Origin: Pseudomonadota bacterium
GTDB lineage: Bacteria; Pseudomonadota; Gammaproteobacteria; Steroidobacterales; Steroidobacteraceae
Reading direction: 5' to 3'
DNA length: 64,000 bases
Assembly (NCBI GenBank): GCA_016705325.1
Contig: JADIYJ010000013.1
Location: 62,001-126,000, forward strand
In this document: piece after piece, positions 34,551 to 43,608 of the stretch
How the letters are laid out: every line of letters starts with the position of its first letter
Numbering within the stretch: the stretch's first letter is position 1
The notes under the pieces: generated by a model
What the model saw: only the letters and a program-made list of their open reading frames with translations
The model's database searches: none
What the model was told of the DNA's origin: nothing
Program-made: the position numbers and the translations under genes

Positions 34551-35972
34551 TCAATACCGGTAGTGATCCGTCTTGAACGGACCCTGCGGCGACACGCCGA
34601 TGTACGCAGCCTGCTCGGCCGTCAGCGTCGTCAGGTGGACGCCGATGCGCTCGAGGTGCAGCAGCGCGACCTTTTCGTCGAGGTGCTTCGGCAGCACGTA
34701 GACTTCCTTGCCGTACTTCGCGCCGTGCTTGAACAGCTCGATCTGCGCGAGCACCTGGTTCGTGAACGAGTTCGACATCACGAACGACGGGTGACCCGTG
34801 CCGCAGCCCAGGTTCACGAGGCGGCCTTCCGCCAGGATGATCAGGCGCTTGCCGTCGGGGAAGACCACGTGATCGACCTGCGGCTTGATGCTTTCCCAGG
34901 CGTACTGCTTCAGTGCGGCGATCTCGATCTCGCTGTCGAAGTGGCCGATGTTGCAGACGATGGCCTGGTTCTTCATCCGCTTCATGTGCTCGTGGTTGAT
35001 CACGTTCACGTTGCCGGTGGCGGTGACGAAGATGTCAGCCTTGTCGCAGGCTTCGTCCATCGTCACGACGCGGTAGCCTTCCATCGCGGCCTGCAGCGCG
35101 CAGATCGGGTCGATTTCGGTGATCCACACCTGGGCCGACAGGGCGCGCAGCGATTCCGCCGAGCCCTTGCCGACGTCGCCGTAACCCGCGACGACCGCGA
35201 CCTTGCCGGCAATCATGACGTCGGTGGCGCGCTTGATCGCGTCGACCAGCGACTCACGACAGCCGTAGAGGTTGTCGAACTTCGACTTGGTGACCGAGTC
35301 GTTGACGTTGATCGCCGGGAACGGCAGTTCGCCCTTCTTCGCGAATCCATAGAGGCGCTTGACGCCGGTGGTCGTTTCTTCGGTCACGCCCTGGATCTGC
35401 GCGAGGCGCTTCGAATACCAGCCCGGGCTGGATTCGAGGCGCTTGCGGATCGAGTTGTACAGCGCGACTTCTTCTTCGTTGGTCGGCTTCGAGAGCAGCG
35501 ACGCGTCTTTCTCGACCTTGGTGCCGAGCAACAGCAGCAGCGTTGCGTCGCCGCCGTCGTCGAGGATCATGTTGGCGTGCTGGCCGTTCGGCCATTCGAA
35601 GATGCGGTGCGTGTATTCCCAGTAGTCGTCCAGCGTCTCGCCCTTGTAGGCGAAGACCGGCGTGCCCGTCGCGGCGACGTACGCCGCGGCGTGGTCCTGG
35701 GTGGAGTAGATGTTGCACGAGGCCCAGCGCACGTCGGCGCCGAGCGCCTTCAGCGTGTCGATCAGCATCGCGGTCTGGATGGTCATGTGCAGCGAGCCTG
35801 CAATGCGCGCGCCCTTGAGCGGCTGCTCCCGGGCGAACTCCTGGCGGATGGCCATCAGGCCCGGCATCTCGCTTTCGGCGATGACCATTTCCTTGCGGCC
35901 CCAGTCGGCGAGCGCAAGGTCGGCCACGACGTAGTCCTGGCCCGGCTTCGGGGAAATCACGGCAGCATTCAT
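34551..35972 (-). CDS. ahcY: Adenosylhomocysteinase
   Basis: 473 residues, the long bacterial form with the ~40-residue insertion. It hydrolyses S-adenosylhomocysteine to adenosine and homocysteine, using bound NAD. DYVVADLALADWGRKEM, the substrate-binding SLHMTIQTAMLIDTLKALGA, the Rossmann VVAGYGDVGKGSAESLR, NIGHFDSEI and the C-terminal KTDHYRY are all present. Start ATG at 35972 has GAGAGGA about eight bases upstream. Its leader carries an SAH riboswitch, so the substrate itself should switch the gene on. Neighbouring metK makes SAM, giving a local methyl-cycle cluster. Confidence 0.97.
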   Translation of the reverse strand: MNAAVISPKPGQDYVVADLALADWGRKEMVIAESEMPGLMAIRQEFAREQPLKGARIAGSLHMTIQTAMLIDTLKALGADVRWASCNIYSTQDHAAAYVAATGTPVFAYKGETLDDYWEYTHRIFEWPNGQHANMILDDGGDATLLLLLGTKVEKDASLLSKPTNEEEVALYNSIRKRLESSPGWYSKRLAQIQGVTEETTTGVKRLYGFAKKGELPFPAINVNDSVTKSKFDNLYGCRESLVDAIKRATDVMIAGKVAVVAGYGDVGKGSAESLRALSAQVWITEIDPICALQAAMEGYRVVTMDEACDKADIFVTATGNVNVINHEHMKRMKNQAIVCNIGHFDSEIEIAALKQYAWESIKPQVDHVVFPDGKRLIILAEGRLVNLGCGTGHPSFVMSNSFTNQVLAQIELFKHGAKYGKEVYVLPKHLDEKVALLHLERIGVHLTTLTAEQAAYIGVSPQGPFKTDHYRY

Positions 35973-36067
35973 CGGACGATCCTCTCTCGTTGGACCGTGG
36001 CGATTCGGACAGGCGGGGCGACGGGACTCGCTGTTGCTCGCTCGCCTGAACGACACCACGTGGTTCA

Positions 36068-36138
36068 GCGAGCGCAGTTGGGTGGCCCAATGCCTGAGCC
36101 TGGCGGACAGAGGGTCCGTTGCAGCGCTCCTCAGGCGG
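36068..36138 (-). promoter_or_regulatory. S-adenosylhomocysteine (SAH) riboswitch
   Basis: On the minus strand upstream of ahcY: GCCTGAGGAGCGCTGCAACG, then a small GGAC/GTCC hairpin, GCCAGGCTCAGGC, a TTGGG/CCCAA hairpin and CTGCGCTC. P1 (GCCTGAG with CTCAGGC) and the pseudoknot (GAGCGC with GCGCTC) both pair perfectly, and GAGGAGCGCTGCAAC is the conserved core. This is the known ON-switch class found before ahcY: SAH binding is expected to raise ahcY expression. It ends about 95 bases before the ahcY start codon. Confidence 0.92.
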
Positions 36139-36170
36139 GGGCGCAATGATACACAGCTGCGCTGGCAGCT

Positions 36171-36336
36171 AGAAGGGGCGGAAGGGAGGAAGGGGCGGAA
36201 GGGAGGAAGGGGGAGGGGGAAGGGGGGGAGGAAGGAGGAGGGGAGGAAGGATAGGAAGGAGGGGAGGGGGGCCGCCCCCTTCCGCCCTTCCGCCCTTCCG
36301 CCCTTCCTTCCCTTCCTTCCTCCCTTCCTCCCCTTC
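36171..36336. repeat. Back-to-back purine-rich arrays between ahcY leader and metK
   Basis: The left part (about 36171-36268) has GGAAGGGG/GGAGG units on the plus strand. The right part (about 36272-36336) has the same on the minus strand, starting in the metK stop codon with TAGGAAGGGGAGGAAGG and continuing as GGAAGGGC units. The two halves form a long imperfect inverted repeat. The remainder of the 364-base gap is the ahcY leader with its SAH riboswitch. Confidence 0.88.
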
Positions 36337-37563
36337 CTACAGCCCCGCGTCCTTGCGCAGCGCCTCCGCCTTGTCCGTCTTTTCCCAGGTGAAGGCGGTG
36401 AACGCCTCGCTCTTTTCGACGCGCTTGCCGGCGATGTTTTCCTTCCACTTGTACGTCATGTGAACCGGATCGCGGCCGAAATGGCCGTACGACGCGGTCG
36501 CGCGGTACATCGGGTGGACCAGGTCGAGCATCTTGATGATGCCGTACGGGCGCAGGTCGAAGTGCGCGCGGATCAGTTGCTCGAGACGATCCTGGCTCAC
36601 CTTGCCGGTGCCGAACGTGTCGACCGTGATCGAGGTCGGTGCGGCCACTCCGATCGCGTAGGACACCTGAATTTCGCAGCGGTCGGCCAGGCCGGCGGCC
36701 ACCAGGTTCTTGGCAACGTAACGTGCCGCGTAAGCGGCGGACCGATCCACCTTGGACGGATCCTTGCCGGAGAACGCGCCGCCGCCGTGACGGGCCATGC
36801 CGCCGTAGCTGTCGACGATGATCTTGCGGCCGGTGAGGCCGCAGTCGCCGACCGGGCCGCCGATGACGAATTTGCCCGTCGGGTTGATGTGGAACCTGGT
36901 GTCCTGGCGCAGCCATTCCTTCGGCAGCACGTGCTTGATCACGAGCTCCATCACGGCTTCGCGCAGGTCATCGAGCTTCACGTCCGGATCGTGCTGCGTC
37001 GAAAGCACCACGGCGTCCAGCCCGGTGACCTTGCCGTCTTCGTAGCGGCAGGTGACCTGGGATTTCGCGTCCGGGCGCAGCCACGGCAGCAGGTTGCTCT
37101 TGCGGACTTCGGCCTGGCGCTCGACGAGCTTGTGCGCATAGCAGATCGGCGCCGGCATCAGGCTCGGCGTTTCGTTGCTGGCGTAGCCGAACATCAGGCC
37201 CTGGTCGCCGGCGCCCTGTTCTTCGGGGTTGCTGCGGTCGACGCCCATCGCGATGTCGGGCGACTGCTTGCCGATGATGTTCAGCACGCCGCAGGTGCGG
37301 CCGTCGAAGCCGACGTGCGACGAGGTGTAGCCGATGTCGGTGATGACGCCGCGGACGAGGTCTTCGAGGTCCACCCAGGCTTCCGTCGTGACTTCACCGG
37401 CCACGATCGCAACGCCGGTCTTGACCAGCGTTTCGCAGGCCACGCGCGAGCGTTTGTCCTGTGAAATCATGGCATCGAGCACCGCGTCCGAAATCTGGTC
37501 GGCGACCTTGTCCGGGTGGCCTTCGGAGACGGATTCGGAGGTGAACAGATAACCGGTCGACAT
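36337..37563 (-). CDS. metK: S-adenosylmethionine synthetase
   Basis: 408 residues. It makes SAM from methionine and ATP. Signatures: EGHPDKVADQISDAVLDA near the N-terminus, GAGDQGLMFGYA, and GGGAFSGKDPSKVDRSAAYA near residue 270. Start ATG at 37563; a perfect -10 hexamer TATAAT lies about 30 bases upstream. The gene ends inside the head of a purine-rich array. It lies upstream of ahcY on the same strand, but the array and the riboswitch leader separate them, so ahcY probably has its own promoter. Confidence 0.97.
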   Translation of the reverse strand: MSTGYLFTSESVSEGHPDKVADQISDAVLDAMISQDKRSRVACETLVKTGVAIVAGEVTTEAWVDLEDLVRGVITDIGYTSSHVGFDGRTCGVLNIIGKQSPDIAMGVDRSNPEEQGAGDQGLMFGYASNETPSLMPAPICYAHKLVERQAEVRKSNLLPWLRPDAKSQVTCRYEDGKVTGLDAVVLSTQHDPDVKLDDLREAVMELVIKHVLPKEWLRQDTRFHINPTGKFVIGGPVGDCGLTGRKIIVDSYGGMARHGGGAFSGKDPSKVDRSAAYAARYVAKNLVAAGLADRCEIQVSYAIGVAAPTSITVDTFGTGKVSQDRLEQLIRAHFDLRPYGIIKMLDLVHPMYRATASYGHFGRDPVHMTYKWKENIAGKRVEKSEAFTAFTWEKTDKAEALRKDAGL

Positions 37564-37593
37564 GAGTGAGCTTCCCAGGGCAAACAGCCGCGG

Positions 37594-37599
37594 ATTATA
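37594..37599 (-). promoter_or_regulatory. metK promoter -10 box
   Basis: Perfect TATAAT on the minus strand, about 30 bases before the metK ATG. The -35 at 17 bases spacing is poor (CGTCAA-like), which suggests an activator or other control. Confidence 0.6.
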
Positions 37600-37617
37600 G
37601 AGCGAGTCGGATCGCCC

Positions 37618-37648
37618 TTGACGTCCTTTCCATCGGGCGTGATGTCAA
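37618..37648. promoter_or_regulatory. Inverted repeat upstream of metK -10 box
   Basis: On the minus strand, TTGACATC ... GACGTCAA, 8-bp arms with one mismatch, spaced by 15 bases and overlapping the -35 region of the metK promoter. This is a candidate operator for a methionine or general regulator; no regulator is identifiable. Confidence 0.35.
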
Positions 37649-37751
37649 GCCCGGTCTTACGCAGTCCCGGGGACCCCTCATCCCGGCAGATTTCGTGTGA
37701 CCCGGCCCCCGCCCGGACGTTAAAATGACTGGATTTCCACGAGGGTTCACG

Positions 37752-39738
37752 ATGCCCACACGCCGGCAGTTCGCCAACGCCATCCGTGCGTTGAGCATGG
37801 ATGCGGTCCAGAAGGCCAATTCCGGTCATCCCGGCATGCCCATGGGCATGGCCGACATCGCGCAGGTCTTGTGGACGGACCACCTCAAGCACAACCCGGG
37901 CAACCCCGAGTGGGCCGACCGCGACCGCTTCGTGCTGTCGAACGGGCACGGCTCGATGCTGCTGTATTCGCTGCTCCACCTGACGGGCTATCCGCTCACG
38001 ATCGACGACCTCGCGAACTTCCGGCAGTTCGGTTCGCACACGGCGGGCCACCCGGAGGTCGACCGGCACCTCGGCATCGAGACGACGACCGGCCCCCTCG
38101 GCCAGGGTCTCGCCAATGCCGTCGGCATGGCGCTGGCGGAGAAGTTGCTCGCCGCCGCGTTCAACAGGCCCGGTCACGAAATCGTCGACCATCACACCTA
38201 CGTGTTCCTCGGCGACGGCTGCCTGATGGAAGGCGTGTCGCACGAAGCCTGCTCGCTGGCCGGCACGCTCAAGCTCGGCAAGCTCGTGTGTTTCTACGAC
38301 GACAACGGCATTTCCATCGACGGTGATGTGCACGGCTGGTTCACCGACGACACGCCGAAGCGATTCGAAGCCTACGGCTGGCACGTCGTGCCGAACGTCG
38401 ACGGCCACGATGCCGCCGCGATCGAAGCCGCCATCCAGGCGGCGAAAGCGGATGCCCGTCCGTCGCTGATCTGCTGCAAGACGATCATCGGCTGGGGTTC
38501 GCCGAACAAGGCGGGCACGCACGGGGTGCACGGTGCGGCTCTGGGCGAGGCCGAAGTGGCCGCGACGCGCGCAAAGCTGGGCTGGACGTACGCACCGTTC
38601 GTCGTCCCCGACGAAATCCGGCGGGGTTGGGACGCGCGCGTCAGGGGCGGCGGTCGAGCAGGCCTGGCAGCAGCGTCTCGCAGCCTATCGCGCGGCGCAT
38701 CCCGAACTCGCGGCAGAGTTCGAACGACGGATGCGCGGCGAGCTGCCCGCGGACTGGCGCCGGCAGCTGCAGGATTTCATCGCCGCCGCGGTCGCAAAGC
38801 CGGCTGCCGTGGCGACGCGGATTTCCTCGCAACAGGTCCTCAACGTGCTGGGCGCCGCGCTGCCCGAGTTGCTGGGCGGGTCGGCCGACCTGACATGGTC
38901 GAACAACACGGACTTCAAGGGCTACCGGACGGTCACGCCGCAAAACGTTGCGGGCAACTACATTCACTACGGCGTGCGCGAATTCGGCATGTGCGCCGTG
39001 ATGAACGGCTTAGCGCTGCACGGTGGCTTCGTTCCGTACGGCGGCACGTTCCTCGTGTTCTCCGATTACGCGCGCAACGCCGTGCGCATGGCGGCGCTGA
39101 TGCAGCAGCGCGTCGTGCTCGTGTTCACCCACGACTCGATCGGCCTCGGCGAGGACGGCCCGACGCACCAGCCGGTCGAGCACGTGGCCAGCCTGCGCCT
39201 GATCCCCAACATGCGGGTCTGGCGCCCGTGCGATACCGTCGAGACGGCCGTCGCCTGGGGCGATTCGATCGACCACGCCACCGGCCCCACGACGCTGGTT
39301 CTCTCGCGCCAGGCTTTGCCGCCGATGCCGCGTACGCCGGCGCAGGTCGCCGCAATCGCGCGCGGCGGCTACGTGCTGATCGACAGCGACGGCGCGCCGG
39401 ACCTCGTGCTGATCGCGACGGGTTCCGAGGTCGGCCTGGCCGCCGAGGCCGCACAACTCCTCACGGCGCAGGGCCGTCGCGTGCGCGTCGTCTCGATGCC
39501 GAGCACGCGCGTGTTCGACGCACAGGACGCGGCCTATCGTGCCAGCGTGCTGCCGGTCGGCACGAAGCGCGTGGCGATCGAGGCCGGGTCCAGCGAAAGC
39601 TGGTGGCGCTACGTCGGTCTCGACGGCGCCGTCGTCGGCATGGACACGTTCGGCGCCTCGGCGCCGGCCAAAAAGCTCTTCGAGCACTTCGGCTTCACCG
39701 CGGCCAACGTGGCCCGGGTTGCCGCCGGTCTGCTCTGA
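37752..39738 (+). CDS. tkt: Transketolase, with an apparent frameshift
   Basis: About 662 residues when repaired. The N-terminal half is intact: NSGHPGMPMGMADIAQVLWT, TGPLGQGLANAVGMA, thiamine-diphosphate motif GDGCLMEGVSHEACSLAGTL, and THGVHGAALGEAEV. The C-terminal half (AAYRAAHPELAAEFERRMRG, VREFGMCAVMNGLALHGG, THDSIGLGEDGPTHQPVEHV) is in another frame. The switch lies in a CGCGCGCG run at about 38631-38640, between WDAR and ASGAAVEQAW. Since both halves are well conserved to the end, a sequencing error or very recent mutation is likeliest. Start ATG at 37752 follows GAGGG. It transfers two-carbon units in the pentose-phosphate pathway and heads the tkt-gap-pgk-pyk run. Confidence 0.9.
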
Positions 39739-39783
39739 TTCACCTCGGTTTTCGCAATCCAGTTCTGACGGGAGACGCAGTCA

Positions 39784-40782
39784 ATGACTATCAAGGTCGG
39801 CATCAATGGTTTCGGCCGCATCGGCCGCATGGTGTTCCGCGCGGCGGCAAGGGATTTCGCTGACATCGAGATCGTGGGCATCAACGACCTGCTCGAGCCG
39901 GCGTACCTGGCGTACATGCTCAAGTACGACTCGGTGCACGGTCGCTTCAAGGGCGACATCGCCGTCGATGGCAACACGCTGGTCGTCAACGGCCGCAGAA
40001 TCCGCCTCACCGCAGTGAAGGACCCGGCCGAACTGAAGTGGGGCGACGTCGGCGCCGACGTCGTCATCGAATCAACGGGCCTGTTCCTCGACGCCGCCAC
40101 TGCGCAGAAGCATCTGGCCGCAGGCGCAAAGAAGGTGATCATGTCGGCCCCGTCGAAGGACGAGACGCCGATGTTCGTCTTCGGCGTCAACCACAGCACG
40201 TACGCCGGCGAAGCGATCATCTCGAACGCCTCGTGCACCACGAATTGCCTCGCGCCCGTCGCGAAGGTGCTGCACGACAACTGGGGCATCAAGCGCGGCC
40301 TGATGACCACCGTGCACGCTGCGACGGCGACGCAGAAGACCGTCGACGGCCCGTCGAACAAGGACTGGCGCGGCGGCCGCGGCATCCTCGAGAACATCAT
40401 TCCGTCGTCCACCGGCGCGGCGAAGGCCGTGGGCAAGGTCATCCCCGAGCTCAACAAGAAGCTCACCGGCATGGCGTTCCGCGTGCCGACGTCGGACGTC
40501 TCGGTGGTCGACCTCACGGTCGAACTCAGCAAGCCGGCCAAGTACACGGAGATCTGCGCCGCGATGAAGGCGGCAGCCGCCGGCCCGATGAAGGGCGTGC
40601 TCGGCTACACCGACGAGAAGGTCGTCGCGACCGATTTCCGTGGCGAATCCTGCACCTCGGTGTTCGACTCGGAGGCCGGCCTCGCGCTCGACGACACGTT
40701 CGTCAAGGTCGTGTCCTGGTACGACAACGAGTGGGGCTATTCGAGCAAGGTGCTCGAAATGGCGCGCGTCATTTCGAAGTGA
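39784..40782 (+). CDS. gap: Glyceraldehyde-3-phosphate dehydrogenase, type I
   Basis: 332 residues. NAD-binding IKVGINGFGRIGRMVFRAA with Asp in GINDLLEP (NAD preference), the catalytic Cys in SNASCTTNCLAPVAK and the partner His in VHAATATQKTVDG are all present. WYDNEWGYSSKVLEMA closes the protein. It carries out the reversible phosphorylating oxidation of glyceraldehyde 3-phosphate. Start ATG follows GGGAG. It is 45 bases downstream of tkt and 44 upstream of pgk, consistent with one operon. Confidence 0.97.
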   Translation: MTIKVGINGFGRIGRMVFRAAARDFADIEIVGINDLLEPAYLAYMLKYDSVHGRFKGDIAVDGNTLVVNGRRIRLTAVKDPAELKWGDVGADVVIESTGLFLDAATAQKHLAAGAKKVIMSAPSKDETPMFVFGVNHSTYAGEAIISNASCTTNCLAPVAKVLHDNWGIKRGLMTTVHAATATQKTVDGPSNKDWRGGRGILENIIPSSTGAAKAVGKVIPELNKKLTGMAFRVPTSDVSVVDLTVELSKPAKYTEICAAMKAAAAGPMKGVLGYTDEKVVATDFRGESCTSVFDSEAGLALDDTFVKVVSWYDNEWGYSSKVLEMARVISK

Positions 40783-40826
40783 GCACGGCTGAAACGGCGT
40801 TGACCGCCAATGCAAGGGGAAAAGGC

Positions 40827-42008
40827 ATGATCCGCGTGCTCAGGATGAGTGATGTGGACCTGAAGGGTAAGCGGGTGCTGATCCGCGAAGACCTGAATGT
40901 CCCGGTGAAGGATGGTGTGGTCAGCAGCGATGCGCGCATCCGCGCGTCGCTGCCGACGATCGAGACCGCACGCAAGGCTGGCGCCCGCGTGCTGCTGATG
41001 TCGCACCTCGGCCGTCCGCAGGAGGGCGTCCCTGCCGAGGAGTTCTCGCTGGCCCCCGTGGCCGCGAGGCTCTCCGAGATGCTGGGCCGCAAGGTCCGCT
41101 TCGAGCGCGAGTGGCTCGACGGCGTGACGTGCGAGCCGGGCGAAGTCGTCCTGCTCGAGAACGTGCGCTTCAACAAGGGCGAGAAGAAGAACAAGGACGA
41201 ACTGGCGCAGAAGATGGCGGCGCTGTGCGACGTCTACGTCATGGATGCCTTCGCGACGGCCCACCGCGCCGAAGCGAGCACACACGGCGTTGGCAGGTTT
41301 GCGCCGATCGCGTGCGCCGGCCCGCTGCTGACCAGCGAACTCGAGGCGCTGGAAAAGGCGCTCGGTAATCCGAAGCGGCCGCTGGTCGCGATCGTGGGCG
41401 GGTCGAAGGTGTCGACCAAGCTCACGGTGCTCGAAACCCTGCTCGGCAAGGTCGACAAGCTGATCGTCGGCGGCGGCATCGCCAACACGTTCCTGGCGGC
41501 GGCGGGTCATCCCGTCGGCAAGTCGCTGTATGAAGCAGACATGGTCGAGACGGCCCGTACCTTGCTCGAGCGCTCGAAGCAGTCGGGCGTCGAGATTCCG
41601 CTGCCGTCCGATGTCGTCGTCGCCAAGGAGTTTGCGGCGTCCGCCGAAGCCGACGTCAAGCTGGTCGCGCAGGTTGCGGCCGACGACATGATCCTCGACA
41701 TCGGTCCCGATACCGCCGAGCGCTTTGCCTCGGCGCTCAAGGGCGCGAGCACGATCGTCTGGAACGGTCCGGTCGGTGTCTTCGAGTTCGACCAGTTCGG
41801 CGAAGGCACGCGTGTCCTCGCCCAGGCCGTGGCGCGCAGTCCCGCGTTTTCGGTGGCGGGTGGCGGTGACACGATCGCAGCGATCGAGAAATACGGCGTG
41901 CAGGAGGACATCTCCTACATTTCGACCGCTGGTGGGGCCTTCCTCGAATTCCTCGAAGGCAAGACGCTGCCGGCCGTGGCAATGCTCGAACAGCGCGCCG
42001 CAGGATGA
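40827..42008 (+). CDS. pgk: Phosphoglycerate kinase
   Basis: 393 residues. REDLNVPVKDGVV, MSHLGRPQEG, ENVRFNKGEKKN and VGGSKVSTKLTVLETLL mark substrate and hinge regions, and GGGDTIAAIEKYG is the nucleotide loop. It makes ATP from 1,3-bisphosphoglycerate in glycolysis. Start ATG at 40827 with AAGGGGA upstream; the sequence ahead of it belongs to another frame of gap. The last codons overlap the pyk start (ATGA), so the two genes are coupled. Confidence 0.97.
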   Translation: MIRVLRMSDVDLKGKRVLIREDLNVPVKDGVVSSDARIRASLPTIETARKAGARVLLMSHLGRPQEGVPAEEFSLAPVAARLSEMLGRKVRFEREWLDGVTCEPGEVVLLENVRFNKGEKKNKDELAQKMAALCDVYVMDAFATAHRAEASTHGVGRFAPIACAGPLLTSELEALEKALGNPKRPLVAIVGGSKVSTKLTVLETLLGKVDKLIVGGGIANTFLAAAGHPVGKSLYEADMVETARTLLERSKQSGVEIPLPSDVVVAKEFAASAEADVKLVAQVAADDMILDIGPDTAERFASALKGASTIVWNGPVGVFEFDQFGEGTRVLAQAVARSPAFSVAGGGDTIAAIEKYGVQEDISYISTAGGAFLEFLEGKTLPAVAMLEQRAAG

Positions 42009-43474
42009 CCCGCCTCCCCAGCCAGGCGGCGCGCAGCGAGGTACTGACCCGCAGGACCAAGATCGTCGCGACGCTCGGACCCGCGACGGACGCGCCAGGC
42101 GTGCTCGAGGAAGTTATTTTTGCGGGCGCCGACGTGTTGCGCGTCAACTTCTCGCACGGCGGACCGGCCGATCACCGGCGGCGAGTCGAGCGGGCACGGC
42201 AGGCGGCGGAGGGCGTCGGCAAGCACGTCGCGCTGCTCGGCGACCTGCAGGGACCCAAGATCCGCATCGAACGTTTCGCCGGCGGGCACACGCTGCTGAC
42301 GGAAGGCGCGACGTTCACGCTCGATCCGACGCTCGACAGCCACGACGGCACCGATCGCAGCGTCGGCATGACCTATACGCAGCTTGCACAGGACGTTGCG
42401 CCCGGTGACGAGCTGATCCTCGGTGACGGCCAGATCGAACTCGTCGTCACCGCGATCCACGGCGACAAGGTGGAATGCCGCGTGCTCGTCGGCGGTGAGC
42501 TCGGCGACCAGAAAGGCATCAATCGCCGCGGCGGCGGCCTCTCGGCCAAGGCGCTCACCGACAAGGACCGCGAAGACGTCAGGCTCGCGGCCAGTCTCGA
42601 CATCGACTATCTCGCGGTCTCGTTCGTGCGACAGGCAGCCGACATCGACGAGGCCCGCAACCTGCTGTCCGCCGTGGGCAGCGACGCGCGCATCGTCGCC
42701 AAGATCGAGCGCAGCGAAGCGATTCCGCGCCTCGACGAGATCGTGAAGGTCAGTGATGCGGTGATGGTCGCGCGTGGCGACCTCGGCATCGAGGTCGGCT
42801 ATGCCGAGCTTACCGGTCTGCAGAAGCACATCCTGCAGGTCGCGCGCAAACACGACCGTGTGACCATCACGGCCACGCAGATGATGGAATCGATGATCCA
42901 GAACCCGGTGCCGACGCGTGCCGAGGTCTCGGACGTGGCGAACGCCGTGCTCGACGGCAGCGACGCGGTCATGCTGTCGGGTGAATCGGCCGTCGGCAAG
43001 TACCCGGTGCGCGCCGTCGAAGCGATGTCCGAGGTGATCGTCGGCGCCGAGAAGTACCAGATTGCCCGCAACATCCGTGGGGAACGCTTCGAAGGCCGGG
43101 TCAGCGAGTTCGCGCAGGCCATCGCGCATGCCGTGATGTACACGGCCAATCACATGGCCGTCGAAGCCATCGTCGCTCTGACCGAATCCGGCGCCACGCC
43201 GCTGTGGATGTCGCGTATCCGTTCGGACATCCCGATTTTCGCCTTCACGCGCAACGAGCGGACGCGCCGCCGTGTCGCGCTGTACCGCGGCGTGTATCCG
43301 ATTCCCTTCGACATCACGCACACGGATCCCGCTGAACTCTACAAGGCGATCTCGCGCGAGCTGATCGAACGCAAGTTCCTGCGCTCCGGCGACGAGATCA
43401 TCCTGACGCTGGGCGAATTCTCCGGAGTGTCGGGCGGCACCAACACGATGAAGTTGCTGGAAGTCAGCGCGTAG
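42005..43474 (+). CDS. pyk: Pyruvate kinase
   Basis: 489 residues. TRRTKIVATLGPATD, VLRVNFSHGG, LLGDLQGPKIRIERF, the metal/substrate segment MVARGDLGIEVGY, ITATQMMESMIQNPVPTRAE and DGSDAVMLSGESAVGKYPV give a complete enzyme with A, B and C domains. It converts PEP and ADP to pyruvate and ATP. ATG overlaps the pgk stop by four bases. In many Proteobacteria fructose-bisphosphate aldolase follows; it does not here. Confidence 0.97.
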   Translation: MTRLPSQAARSEVLTRRTKIVATLGPATDAPGVLEEVIFAGADVLRVNFSHGGPADHRRRVERARQAAEGVGKHVALLGDLQGPKIRIERFAGGHTLLTEGATFTLDPTLDSHDGTDRSVGMTYTQLAQDVAPGDELILGDGQIELVVTAIHGDKVECRVLVGGELGDQKGINRRGGGLSAKALTDKDREDVRLAASLDIDYLAVSFVRQAADIDEARNLLSAVGSDARIVAKIERSEAIPRLDEIVKVSDAVMVARGDLGIEVGYAELTGLQKHILQVARKHDRVTITATQMMESMIQNPVPTRAEVSDVANAVLDGSDAVMLSGESAVGKYPVRAVEAMSEVIVGAEKYQIARNIRGERFEGRVSEFAQAIAHAVMYTANHMAVEAIVALTESGATPLWMSRIRSDIPIFAFTRNERTRRRVALYRGVYPIPFDITHTDPAELYKAISRELIERKFLRSGDEIILTLGEFSGVSGGTNTMKLLEVSA

Positions 43475-43608
43475 GGCAGCGGAGGGCGCGGCCGGCTGTG
43501 CCGGATACCGGGTCCCGCGGCGGAGCGCTTGCCGCAGCGCAATAATCCTGGTCGTTTGCGCTAAGATGCCGCCGAGGCCGCACCGGGCGGCCGGCACGAG
43601 GACCGTCT

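Noticed and set aside
34470..36149. A 559-residue frame antisense to ahcY
   Set aside because: Shadow of ahcY codon usage; no start signals or motifs.
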